From Streptomyces shenzhenensis (GTDB taxonomy: Bacteria > Actinomycetota > Actinomycetes > Streptomycetales > Streptomycetaceae): a stretch of 64,000 nt of DNA. How positions within the stretch are numbered: the first letter of the stretch is position 1; each line of letters starts with the position of its first letter. The notes beneath the pieces are model-generated. The model made no database searches. It was not told where the DNA came from and saw nothing but the letters and a program-made list of their open reading frames with translations. This document shows, in pieces, positions 1-8,198 of the stretch. Both the position numbers and the translations under genes were made by a program. The stretch covers positions 1-64,000 of the forward strand of contig NZ_PENI01000011.1 of the NCBI RefSeq assembly GCF_003688995.1. The letters are read 5' to 3'.

Positions 1-470
1 TTGATCTGTGCGGTGTGCCGCCAGGTGGTGACCGGATCCCCCCATGCCTCCACGTGGTAGGTCCAGTGGCCCATCGCGTCCGGGGTGACGTCCGCGCCCC
101 AGCGGTCGGTGCCGGGGGCCAGTTCGCGCATCGGGGTCCAGGGGCCGGGCCGGCCCTCCGGATCGCACAGCACCACATTGGCGGCCACCGCGTCGTGGCC
201 CTCGCGGAACACGGTCGCGGAGACCTGGAACGTCTCCCCGACGACCGCCTTCGCGGGCCGGCGCCCACACAGGACCACAGGGCGGACGTCGAGAACGGGT
301 ATGCGGCCGACGACGGTGTCCCCGCCCGCGGGCGGCCGCTCCCGGGAGGGTGGCCGGGCACCGCCGCGGCCCGCCGGTGTCACGGCGTCGGCCGTCCGCT
401 CCGGCGGCCCGGCCGACGGGCCGTTCCTGCTGCTGGTCGGGGAGGGTGACGAGGGGTGCGTGGCGGGCAT
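1..470 (-). CDS. glgE: GlgE, maltosyltransferase (N-terminal part; runs off the window)
   Basis: This is the first about 156 codons of alpha-1,4-glucan:maltose-1-phosphate maltosyltransferase, the GH13 enzyme that extends alpha-glucans using maltose-1-phosphate. The reverse-strand ATG is at 470 and the frame stays open to base 1. After a Pro/Ser/Arg-rich leader of about 50 residues comes the GlgE N-terminal beta-sandwich: VVGRIPVLDVRPVV, then GETFQVSATVFREGHD, and near the edge WGADVTPDAMGHWTYHVEAW with WRHTAQIK. Its catalytic barrel lies outside the window. It is divergent from glgP, as in other Streptomyces trehalose/GlgE loci. The identity is secure. The exact start is less so, because the leader is low complexity. 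Confidence 0.9.
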   Translation of the reverse strand, partial: MPATHPSSPSPTSSRNGPSAGPPERTADAVTPAGRGGARPPSRERPPAGGDTVVGRIPVLDVRPVVLCGRRPAKAVVGETFQVSATVFREGHDAVAANVVLCDPEGRPGPWTPMRELAPGTDRWGADVTPDAMGHWTYHVEAWGDPVTTWRHTAQI

Positions 471-831
471 GACCGCTCCTGTCCGCGTCAACGTGGGTGT
501 GTGGGCGGAGGGGTGTGGGGAGGTGGGTCCTGCGGGGTGGCTGCGGTGCGCCTGAGGGGCGTACCGGAGGAGCCTTCCCACCCTATTCGGGTGAGCAATC
601 CGGCACTTCGTTAACTACTCACGCGTATGTCCGCGCACCGGGTCGGCCGCGCATCGCACGCCCCCCTGCGTGCACCGGCGCGGATATGGCCGGTTCCGTC
701 CCGGTCCGGATCCGTCTGGGGGGCGCCCGGCGATGCCCCGGCGGTGGCCGGGCCGACACCGGTACCGTCGGCACAGACGACGAGACGCACGGTGCCGTGC
801 GTCTCCCCGAGCAACCGCGCCGAGGTGGAAT
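471..831. promoter_or_regulatory. Divergent glgE/glgP intergenic region
   Basis: This 361-bp gap separates the two divergent glycogen/maltose-phosphate genes and must carry both promoters. The only AT-richer patch is about 590-640, and the rest is very GC rich. A GAGGTGGA Shine-Dalgarno-like stretch lies just before the GTG at 832. Frames stay open upstream of glgP back to about 670, but that section lacks glycogen phosphorylase similarity, so it is treated as leader. No clean -35/-10 pair could be assigned. Confidence 0.45.
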
Positions 832-3453
832 GTGAAGGCGATCCGTCGGTTCACCGTCCGTCCCGTTCTCCCCGAGCCCCTGCGCCCCCTGAGCGAGCTG
901 GCGCGCAACCTGCGCTGGTCCTGGCACGCGGAAACGCGCGACCTGTTCCAGTCCGTCGACCCCGGCCGCTGGGCCTCCTCGGGCGGCGACCCGGTACGGC
1001 TCCTGGGCAGCGTGCGCCCCGCGCGCCTGGCCGAGCTGGCCGGGGACCGCCGCTTCCTGCGCCGGCTCGCCGCGGTCGCCGCCGACCTCGACGACTATGT
1101 CGGCGGGGCGCGCTGGTACCAGACCCAGCCCGCCGGACTGCCGTCCGCCGTCGCCTACTTCTCGCCCGAGTTCGGCATCACGGCCGCCCTGCCCCAGTAC
1201 TCCGGCGGGCTCGGCATCCTCGCCGGTGACCATCTGAAGGCGGCCAGCGACCTGGGCGTCTCCCTGATCGGGGTCGGCCTGCTCTACCGGCACGGCTACT
1301 TCCGGCAGACCCTGTCCCGGGACGGCTGGCAGCAGGAGCACTATCCCGTCCTCGACCCCAACGAACTGCCGCTGACGCTGCTCAGGGAGGAGGACGGCAG
1401 CCCGGCCCAGGTCTCACTCGCGCTGCCCGGCGGCCGGCGGCTGCGCGCCCGCATCTGGCTCGCGCAGGTGGGCCGGGTGCCGCTGCTGATGCTCGACTCG
1501 GACGTCGAGGAGAACGACCTCGGCGAACGCGGCGTCACCGACCGGCTGTACGGCGGCGGCAGCGAGCACCGGCTGCTGCAGGAGATGCTCCTCGGGATAG
1601 GAGGTGTGCGGGCCGTGCGGACGTACTGCCGGCTGACCGGCCACCCCGAGCCCGAGGTCTTCCACACCAACGAGGGGCACGCGGGCTTCCTCGGACTGGA
1701 GCGGATCGCCGAGCTCCGCGCGGGCGGACAGGACGTCGACGCGGCGCTGGAGGCCGTGCGGGCCGGGACCGTGTTCACCACCCACACCCCGGTCCCGGCC
1801 GGCATCGACCGCTTCGACCGGGAACTGGTCGCCCGTCACTTCGGCCCCGACGCGGAACTGCCCGGCATCGACGTCGAGCGGATTCTGCGCCTGGGGATGG
1901 AGACCTACCCGGGCGGCGAGCCGAACCTGTTCAACATGGCCGTGATGGGCCTGCGGCTGGCCCAGCGCGCCAACGGCGTCTCCCTGCTGCACGGGAGGGT
2001 CAGCCGCGAGATGTTCGCCGGGCTGTGGCCGGGATTCGACGCCGACGAGGTGCCGATCACCTCCGTCACCAACGGGGTGCACGCCCCCACCTGGGTCGCC
2101 CCTGACGTGCTGCGGCTCGGTGCCCGGGAACCCGGGGAGCGGCGCGCCGGGGACGCGCTCGCCGCCGGCGGCGCGGAGCGCTGGGACCGGTTCGCGGGCG
2201 TCCCGGACCAGGACATCTGGGAGCTGCGCCGGGGGCTGCGCGAGCAACTGGTGGTGGAGGTGCGGGAGCGGCTGCGTGTCTCCTGGCGGCAGCGCGGCGC
2301 CGGTACCGCCGAGTTGGGCTGGATCGACGGCGTCCTGGATCCCGACGTGCTCACCGTCGGCTTCGCGCGGCGGGTCCCGTCGTACAAGCGCCTCACCCTG
2401 ATGCTGCGCGACCGGGACCGGCTGATGGATCTCCTGCTGCACCCCGAGCGGCCGGTCCAGATCGTGGTGGCGGGCAAGGCGCACCCGGCGGACGACAGCG
2501 GCAAGCGCCTGGTGCAGGAACTGGTCCGGTTCGCCGACGACCCGCGCGTGCGCCACCGCATCGTGTTCCTCCCGGACTACGGCATGGCCATGGCGCAGAA
2601 GCTCTACCCGGGCTGCGACATCTGGCTGAACAACCCGCTGCGCCCGCTGGAGGCCTGCGGCACCTCCGGGATGAAGGCGGCCCTCAACGGCTGTCTCAAC
2701 CTGTCCGTGCTGGACGGCTGGTGGGACGAGTGGTTCCAGCCGGACTTCGGCTGGGCCGTGCCGACCGCGGACGGGGCGGGCACGGACCCCGACCGCCGCG
2801 ACGACATCGAGGCCGCCGCCCTCTACGACCTGCTGGAACAGCGGGTGACCCCGCGCTTCTACGAGCGGGGCCGCGGCGGACTGCCGGACCGCTGGATCGA
2901 GATGGTCCGCCGGACCCTGACCCTCCTCGGGCCGAAGGTGCTGGCGGGACGCATGGTCCGCGAGTACGTCGAGCGGCTCTACACGCCCGCCGCCCACGCG
3001 CACCGCGCGCTGACCGCGGACGCGGCGCGCGAGCTGGCCGCCTGGAAGGCCCGGGTGCGCGCGGCCTGGCACGGCGTCAGTGTCGACCACGTGGAGGCGA
3101 CGGCCCCGGCCGCCACCGCGGAACTGGGGGCCACCCTGGGGCTCAGGGTGGTGGTCGGCCTCGGCGGCCTCGGGCCCGACGAGGTCGAGGTGCAGGCCGT
3201 CGCGGGCCGGGTCGACCTGGAGGACCGCATCGCCGACGCGACGGCGGTGCCGCTGAAGCCGACGGGCGGCCCCGATCTGGAGGGACGCTGGGTGTACGAG
3301 GGCCCACTGTCCCTGGACCGCAGTGGCCCCTACGGCTACACGGTGCGGGTCCTGCCGGCACACCGCCTGCTCGCCTCCGGCGCGGAGCTGGGGCTGGTGG
3401 CGTTGCCGACGGAGGATGGTACGGGGGAGGGGGCGGGCGTGCTTTTGCGCTGA
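832..3453 (+). CDS. glgP: Alpha-glucan (glycogen) phosphorylase, GT35
   Basis: The 873-aa phosphorylase releases glucose-1-phosphate from alpha-1,4-glucans in the cytoplasm. It is the bacterial/archaeal type that starts with a DUF3417-like segment (RNLRWSWHAETRDLF) rather than the longer E. coli MalP/GlgP type. Visible motifs are FSPEFGIT and YSGGLGILAGDHLKAASDLG near residues 110-150, HTNEGHAGF, the FTTHTPVPAGIDRF loop, and the C-terminal EACGTSGMKAALNG segment that surrounds the PLP site. The GTG at 832 is preferred because a GAGGTGGA ribosome-binding site precedes it and MKAIRRFTVRP matches family N-termini. An in-frame start at 670 would add about 54 uncharacteristic residues. It is followed by an array of intergenic repeats. 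Confidence 0.95.
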   Translation: MKAIRRFTVRPVLPEPLRPLSELARNLRWSWHAETRDLFQSVDPGRWASSGGDPVRLLGSVRPARLAELAGDRRFLRRLAAVAADLDDYVGGARWYQTQPAGLPSAVAYFSPEFGITAALPQYSGGLGILAGDHLKAASDLGVSLIGVGLLYRHGYFRQTLSRDGWQQEHYPVLDPNELPLTLLREEDGSPAQVSLALPGGRRLRARIWLAQVGRVPLLMLDSDVEENDLGERGVTDRLYGGGSEHRLLQEMLLGIGGVRAVRTYCRLTGHPEPEVFHTNEGHAGFLGLERIAELRAGGQDVDAALEAVRAGTVFTTHTPVPAGIDRFDRELVARHFGPDAELPGIDVERILRLGMETYPGGEPNLFNMAVMGLRLAQRANGVSLLHGRVSREMFAGLWPGFDADEVPITSVTNGVHAPTWVAPDVLRLGAREPGERRAGDALAAGGAERWDRFAGVPDQDIWELRRGLREQLVVEVRERLRVSWRQRGAGTAELGWIDGVLDPDVLTVGFARRVPSYKRLTLMLRDRDRLMDLLLHPERPVQIVVAGKAHPADDSGKRLVQELVRFADDPRVRHRIVFLPDYGMAMAQKLYPGCDIWLNNPLRPLEACGTSGMKAALNGCLNLSVLDGWWDEWFQPDFGWAVPTADGAGTDPDRRDDIEAAALYDLLEQRVTPRFYERGRGGLPDRWIEMVRRTLTLLGPKVLAGRMVREYVERLYTPAAHAHRALTADAARELAAWKARVRAAWHGVSVDHVEATAPAATAELGATLGLRVVVGLGGLGPDEVEVQAVAGRVDLEDRIADATAVPLKPTGGPDLEGRWVYEGPLSLDRSGPYGYTVRVLPAHRLLASGAELGLVALPTEDGTGEGAGVLLR

Positions 3454-3500
3454 CCGCTTGGTTTGGCGGGGGTGGTGCGTTGTCAGTTGGCTGCGGGTGT

Positions 3501-3825
3501 GTTGTGGCTGGTCGCGCAGTTCCTCGCGCCCCTTGGGGGTGCGTTGTTGGTTGTGTGCGGGTGTGTCGTGGTTGATCGCGCAGTTCCCCGCGCCCCTTGG
3601 GGGGTGGTGGCGCGTTGCTGTTCGTCTGCGGGTGCGTTGTGGCCGATCGCGCAGTTCCCCGCGCCCCTGGCGGGGTGGGGGCGGGGGTGTCGGTTGTGTG
3701 CGGGTGCGTTGTGGCTGGTCGCGCAGTTCCTCGCGCCCCTTGGGGGGCGGTGCGTCGTCGTTCGTCTGCGGGTGTGTTGTGGCTGGTCGCGCCGTTCCCC
3801 GCGCCCCTGGCGGGGCGGGGGTGGG
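3501..3825 (+). repeat. Five-copy array of a Streptomyces intergenic repeat
   Basis: The 390-bp gap after glgP holds five imperfect copies of a GTTGTGGCTGGTCGCGCAG element followed by TTCCCCGCGCCCC and a G-run. The TCGCGCAG (or TCGCGCCG) cores start at 3512, 3576, 3647, 3719 and 3787, so the spacing is 64-72 bp. The last copy reads TCGCGCCG. The copies all have the same orientation and contain CGCG...CGCG self-complementary segments able to form short hairpins. Open frames across them are repeat-derived and not credible genes. Related copies occur at 9.9, 14.0, 35.4 and 51.7 kb. Confidence 0.85.
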
Positions 3826-3843
3826 TTGTGGTTGGGCGTGCGG

Positions 3844-4359
3844 TCAGGTGTTTTCGCCGCATAGTTTTCTTAGTACGGTTCCGCAGCGGCGGGCGTATGC
3901 GTGCTGGAGGGCGCGGGTTGCCGGGCCGCCTGCGCGGGCGTACCACGAGTTTGCGCGGCTGAAGGCCGCGACGGTCAGCCAGACCGTGCCGTCGCCGGTG
4001 CGGTCGACCACGAAGGCCTCCTCGCCGCACTCCGGATGGCCCTCAAGGGTGCCGTACGCCCAGCCGGCCCGGCGGGGTTCCGCCACCGTCCACACCACGC
4101 GGCAGGGTGCCTTGACCAGGCCCGCCAGAGTGACCGTGACATCGACGCCGGGGGCCGCCCGGTCGGCGTCCGCCTCGATGCCCACGCCCAGCGCGCGGTG
4201 CATCTCCCAGGTGAGGACCGTCTCGACGGCCCGGCGGAACACCTGTTCGCCCTCGCCGATGCGGGTGCGCACATGCAGCGGGTGGAAGCCGGGCGGGCAG
4301 GCGGTGAGGTCATCGCGGGTCGCGCCGACCGGCTCATAGGTGAAGTCTGCCGAAGACAT
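3844..4359 (-). CDS. DUF1990 (UPF0548) family protein
   Basis: A 171-aa soluble protein of the DUF1990/UPF0548 family, a small alpha/beta fold known in actinobacteria and plants with no firmly assigned reaction. Recognisable segments are the N-terminal FTYEPVGATR, GFHPLHVRTRIGEGEQVFRRA, the central WTVAEPRRAGWAYGTLEGHPECGEEAF, and the C-terminal LTVAAFSRANSWYARAGGP with QHAYARRCGTVLRKL. The ATG at 4359 is chosen; an in-frame TTG three codons upstream has no better support. It lies downstream of the M4 protease gene on the same strand, but a strong hairpin at 4374-4413 separates them, so it is probably transcribed on its own. The family call is good; function is unknown. Confidence 0.85.
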   Translation of the reverse strand: MSSADFTYEPVGATRDDLTACPPGFHPLHVRTRIGEGEQVFRRAVETVLTWEMHRALGVGIEADADRAAPGVDVTVTLAGLVKAPCRVVWTVAEPRRAGWAYGTLEGHPECGEEAFVVDRTGDGTVWLTVAAFSRANSWYARAGGPATRALQHAYARRCGTVLRKLCGENT

Positions 4360-4373
4360 GACACCCAAGGGTA

Positions 4374-4413
4374 GGGCGGCCCCCCGGAATGCCTTCCTCC
4401 TGGGGGGCCGCCC
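4374..4413 (-). terminator. Hairpin terminator after the M4 protease gene
   Basis: GGGCGGCCCCCC (4374-4385) and GGGGGGCCGCCC (4402-4413) are perfect 12-bp inverted arms with a 16-nt loop. They sit between the protease stop at 4431 and the start of the DUF1990 gene. There is no strong U-tract, as is usual for Streptomyces terminators. Confidence 0.8.
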
Positions 4414-4430
4414 CGTCCACTGTCCTCGGA

Positions 4431-6086
4431 TCAGGTGACGTTGACCGCCGTCCAGGCGGCGGCCACCGCGGTGTACTCGGCGCTGCCGGAGCCGTACAGG
4501 GCGGTCGCCGCGTTCAGGGTCGCCGTGCGGGCGGCCTTGTAGTTGGTCGTGGACGTCATGTACGTGGTCAGCGCCTTGTACCAGATCTGCAGCGCCTTGT
4601 CCCGGCCGATGCCGGTGACCGTGGAGCCGCTGTACGTCGGGGAGTTGTAGGACACCCCGTTGATCGTCTTCGCGCCGCTGCCCTCCGACAGCAGATAGAA
4701 GAAGTGGTTGGCGACGCCGGACGAGTAGTGCACGTCCTTGTTGCCCACGCTGGAGGACCAGTAGTCGGCCGAGGCGCCGTCCTTGCTGGGCTTGTCCATG
4801 TAGCGCAGCGGGGTGCCGTTGCCGTTGATGTCGATCTTCTCGCCGATGAGGTAGTCGCCGACGTCGGAGGCGTTGTTGGTGTAGAACTCGACGCCGGTGC
4901 CGAAGATGTCGGAGGTGGCCTCGTTCAGACCGCCGGACTCGCCCGAGTAGTTGAGGCCCGCGGTGTTGGCGGTCACGCCGTGGCTCATCTCATGGCCCGC
5001 CACGTCCAGCGCGGTCAGCGGGTGGGTGTTGCCTGAGCCGTCGCCGTAGGTCATGCAGAAGCAGCTGTCGGACCAGAACGCGTTGACGTAGGCGTTGCCG
5101 TAGTGGACCCGCGAGTAGGCGGCCTGGCCGTTGTTCTTGATGCCGTTGCGGCCGAAGGTGCTCTTGTAGAAGTCCCAGGTGGCCTGCGCGCCGTAGGCGG
5201 CGTCGGCGGCGGCCGTCTGGTCCGTGGTGGAGCTGGAGGCGGCGCCGGTGCCCCAGACGTCGTCGGCGTCGGTGAACAGGGTGCCGGTGCCGGAGGTCCC
5301 GCGCGCCAGGTTGTACGTCTTGTGGCCGCCGCGCGTGGTGTCGTACAGCTGGTACGTCGACCCCGACAGCGTGGTGCTCAGGGTGACCGTGCCCGAGTAG
5401 AGGGTCTTGCCGGTGCCGGTCTCGATGCCCTGGTACTCGTAGAGCTTCTCGCCGGTGGCCGCGTCGGTGATGACGTGCAGTTCGTTCGGGGTGCCGTCGT
5501 CCTGGAAGCCGCCGACGACGGTCTCGTAGGCGAGGACGGGCTTGCCGGAGCCGGCCCAGATCACCTTGCGGGCGCCGTCCGCCTCGGTCTTGGCCGAGCC
5601 GGCGGCCTCGGCGGCGCCCAGCGCCTGCTGCTCGGCCTTGGCGGCGGCGATCCGCGGCGTGAGCGAGGCCACCTCGATGGTGTGCTTCGTGGCCTTGGTG
5701 ACGCCTTCGGTCGTGCCGGTCCCGGAGGTGTGCACGATCAGGTCGCCGCCGAGCACCGGCAGGCCCGCGTAGGTGCGCTCGTAGCGGGTGTGGACGCTGC
5801 CGTCGACGTCCTTCACGACATCCTTGACGACCAGCTTCTCCTCGGCGCCGAGGCCTATGGTGCGGGCGGTCTCGGCGGCGTCGGACCGTGCCTGCTGGAG
5901 CAGTTCGCCGCGGGCCGCGGCCGACAGCGCGGTCGGGGCGGCGGCGAGCGGCTTCGCGGCGGCGGCCCCGGCCGGGGTCTGCGCGGAGGCGCTGGCGGTC
6001 AGGCCGGTGGTGAAGAGGGCGCCGGCTGCGACAGCGGTGGCGATGGCCAGAGTGGTGCGCTGACGACGCGCGTAGAGGGGGCTCAC
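4431..6086 (-). CDS. Secreted neutral zinc metalloprotease, M4 (thermolysin) family
   Basis: A 551-aa pre-pro-enzyme. The Sec signal peptide is about residues 1-36 (RRQRTTLAIATAVAAGALFTTGLTASASA), then an FTP/PepSY-type propeptide to about 220 (VKDVVKDVDGSVHTRYERTYAG), then the M4 catalytic domain. The zinc motif HEMSH is at residues 365-369 and the third ligand is Glu389 in GGLNEATSD. The C-terminal M4 helical domain contains SSGVANHFFYLLSEG. The GTG at 6086 is chosen over longer in-frame starts because AAGGAG lies 8 nt upstream and a standard signal peptide follows directly. It digests extracellular protein. It is monocistronic, with a terminator just downstream. Confidence 0.95.
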   Translation of the reverse strand: MSPLYARRQRTTLAIATAVAAGALFTTGLTASASAQTPAGAAAAKPLAAAPTALSAAARGELLQQARSDAAETARTIGLGAEEKLVVKDVVKDVDGSVHTRYERTYAGLPVLGGDLIVHTSGTGTTEGVTKATKHTIEVASLTPRIAAAKAEQQALGAAEAAGSAKTEADGARKVIWAGSGKPVLAYETVVGGFQDDGTPNELHVITDAATGEKLYEYQGIETGTGKTLYSGTVTLSTTLSGSTYQLYDTTRGGHKTYNLARGTSGTGTLFTDADDVWGTGAASSSTTDQTAAADAAYGAQATWDFYKSTFGRNGIKNNGQAAYSRVHYGNAYVNAFWSDSCFCMTYGDGSGNTHPLTALDVAGHEMSHGVTANTAGLNYSGESGGLNEATSDIFGTGVEFYTNNASDVGDYLIGEKIDINGNGTPLRYMDKPSKDGASADYWSSSVGNKDVHYSSGVANHFFYLLSEGSGAKTINGVSYNSPTYSGSTVTGIGRDKALQIWYKALTTYMTSTTNYKAARTATLNAATALYGSGSAEYTAVAAAWTAVNVT

Positions 6087-6437
6087 TCGAACTCCTTCGT
6101 GTGGGGGAGTCCGGGCAGCGCGGGGGCGCCGACCGGAGGGAGTGGTGAACGTGCTGTGCTGCGGCGGGTGAAGGAAGAGTGACACCAGGGGTGTGTACAT
6201 GTCATGACCCTGGCGTGATGTTGACCGAAAACCGGTTGTCCGGGAAGCGCCGCCAGGAGAGGAGCCCAGGTCGCTCCCGGGGTGCGCCCCGGAAGGGTGT
6301 GCCGTTCCCGCCGCGGCCGAGTGCGGTTCGCGCGGAGTCTTGTCAGGGCTGCGTCAAAACTTTGGCCGGAATCGGTTCGGTGACCGGATGTTCATGTGTG
6401 AACCGTTCCCCGACCTGGACCTGCCCGGCCCGACCGC
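6087..6437. other. Gap between protease and exporter genes
   Basis: This 351-bp stretch holds the upstream region of the protease (ribosome-binding site at about 6092-6100) and the tail side of the exporter operon. CCAGGG (6185-6190) and CCCTGG (6208-6213) form a short inverted repeat around GTGTACATGTCATGA, a possible operator for the protease. Bases 6340-6400 are relatively AT rich. No gene is supported. Confidence 0.35.
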
Positions 6438-8198
6438 TCACGGCGTACCGTCCGCGTGCCACGTCCGCCACAGCGCCGCATAGGCCCCGTCGGCCTTCAC
6501 CAGGTCGTCGTGCGTGCCCAGTTCGGTGAGCCGGCCCTCCTCCAGCACGGCCACCCGGTCGGCGTCGTGGGCGGTGTGCAGACGGTGGGCGATGGCGATG
6601 ACCGTACGGCCCGCAAGGACGGCGGCCAGGGCGCGCTCGGTGTGCCGCGCGGTCGCCGGGTCCAGCAGGGCCGTGGCCTCGTCCAGGATCAGCGTGTGCG
6701 GGTCGGCCAGCACCACCCGGGCCAGGGCGAGCTGCTGGGCCTGGGACCCGTCGGTGGCCGTCCCGCCCGGGCCCAGCCGGGCATCGAGGCCGTCCGGCAG
6801 CCCACGCACCCAGGCATCGGCGCCCACCGCGGCCAGTGCCGCCCACAACTCCTCGTCCGTGGCCGCCGGTTCGGCGATCCGCAGATTGTCCCGGACCGTG
6901 CCCAGGAAGACATGGTGCTCCTGCGTGACCAGCACCACCTGCCGGCGCAGCCGCTCCGGCGCCAGCCCCGCGATCGGCACCCCGCCCACCGACACCGTGC
7001 CCGCGCCCGGCGCGTCGACGCCCGCCAGCAGCCGGCTCAGCGTGGTCTTGCCCGCGCCCGACGGCCCGACCACCGCCATCCGCTCGCCCGGCCGCACCGT
7101 CAGATCGACCCCGCGCAGCACCTCACCGCCCCGCTCGTAGGCGTACCGCACCCCGGACACATCGATCCGGTCGTCCGCCGGGGCCGGCGCGCCGCCGTCC
7201 GGCACCGAACGCGGTGCCCGGGCCAGCCCCTCCACCCGGGCGAACGACGCGTTGCTGCTCTGCAGTTGCTCGATCCGCATCAGGATCTGGTCCAGCGGCT
7301 CGGTGAACTGCCGCAGATACAGCGCCGCCGCCACCACCGCGCCCAGGCCCACCGCCCCGCGCGCGTGCAGCACCCCGCCGACCAGCAGCACCCCCGCCAC
7401 CGGGATCGTGTACGACACCTCGACCGCCGGGAAGAACACCGTGCGCAGATACAGCGTGTACAGCCGGGTCCGCCGGGACGTCTCCAGCGCGTCCCGGCTC
7501 GCCGCGATCCGCCGCTCCTCAAGGCGGAACGCCTCCACCGTCCGGGCCCCCGACGCGGTCGACGCGACGATCTCCGCGATCTGCGAGGTGGCCGCGCCCT
7601 CGGCGAGATAGCCGTCCCGGGCCCGGCGCAGATACCAGCGCAGCGCGCACCAGATCGGGGCCGTCCCGAGCACCCCGAACGCGCCCAGCAGCGGGTCCAG
7701 CGCGAACACGGCACCGAGCACGAACAGCGCCTGGACGGAGCAGACCAGCAGTTCGGGCCCCACGTCCCGGAGCGTCGTGCCGACCGCGGCCACGTCCGCG
7801 GTGCCGCGCGCGGTCAGGTCACCGGTGCCCGCCCGCTCCAGCGTCGCGGCGGGCAGCGCCAGGGCCCGGTCGACGAACTCCTCGCGGACCCGGGCCAGCG
7901 TCCGCTCCCCGAACCGGTACCCCACATAGCGGGCCCAGCGCGCCAGCAGCAGCTGGGCCAGCGCACACACCAGGATGCCGAACGCCAGCCGGTCCACCAC
8001 CCCGACACCGGCCCCGGCCCGCACCTCGTCCACGATCCGGCCGACCAGCCACGGCCCGGCCAGCCCCGCCGCGGCGGCCAGCGCGTTCAGCAACAGCGCG
8101 GCGGCGAAGGACCGCCCGTCGGCACGCACCAGCCGCACCGTCGCCCGGCGTACGTCGGCCCGTCCGGCGACGGGCAGCTGTCCCGCGGACGGCGTCAC
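6438..8198 (-). CDS. ABC exporter half-transporter, subunit with intact ATP site
   Basis: A 586-aa fused TMD-NBD half-transporter, six predicted membrane helices followed by an ATPase domain. The Walker A is GPSGAGKTT and the Walker B LILDEAT retains the catalytic Glu. The ABC signature is degenerate: TDGSQAQQLALARV stands where LSGGQ is expected. The GTG at 8198 overlaps the stop of the upstream subunit (GTGA), so translation is coupled. The partner at 8195-9907 has the opposite pattern (bad Walker motifs, good LSGGQ). The two therefore fit one heterodimer with one working and one dead composite ATP site. The substrate is unknown; lipid, drug or peptide export is possible. Confidence 0.9.
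   Translation of the reverse strand: MTPSAGQLPVAGRADVRRATVRLVRADGRSFAAALLLNALAAAAGLAGPWLVGRIVDEVRAGAGVGVVDRLAFGILVCALAQLLLARWARYVGYRFGERTLARVREEFVDRALALPAATLERAGTGDLTARGTADVAAVGTTLRDVGPELLVCSVQALFVLGAVFALDPLLGAFGVLGTAPIWCALRWYLRRARDGYLAEGAATSQIAEIVASTASGARTVEAFRLEERRIAASRDALETSRRTRLYTLYLRTVFFPAVEVSYTIPVAGVLLVGGVLHARGAVGLGAVVAAALYLRQFTEPLDQILMRIEQLQSSNASFARVEGLARAPRSVPDGGAPAPADDRIDVSGVRYAYERGGEVLRGVDLTVRPGERMAVVGPSGAGKTTLSRLLAGVDAPGAGTVSVGGVPIAGLAPERLRRQVVLVTQEHHVFLGTVRDNLRIAEPAATDEELWAALAAVGADAWVRGLPDGLDARLGPGGTATDGSQAQQLALARVVLADPHTLILDEATALLDPATARHTERALAAVLAGRTVIAIAHRLHTAHDADRVAVLEEGRLTELGTHDDLVKADGAYAALWRTWHADGTP

Noticed and set aside
670..831. Longer glgP start at 670
   Set aside because: The added residues are not phosphorylase-like and the GTG at 832 has a good ribosome-binding site.
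1414..3363. 649-codon open frame antisense to glgP
   Set aside because: It is a shadow frame caused by GC-rich third positions; the translation is Gly/Arg/Val/Ala noise and the + strand encodes a complete GlgP.
3501..3825. CRISPR-like array
   Set aside because: Spacing of 64-72 bp is regular, but the spacers are themselves related, the repeats are imperfect and there are no cas genes. The same element occurs singly elsewhere.
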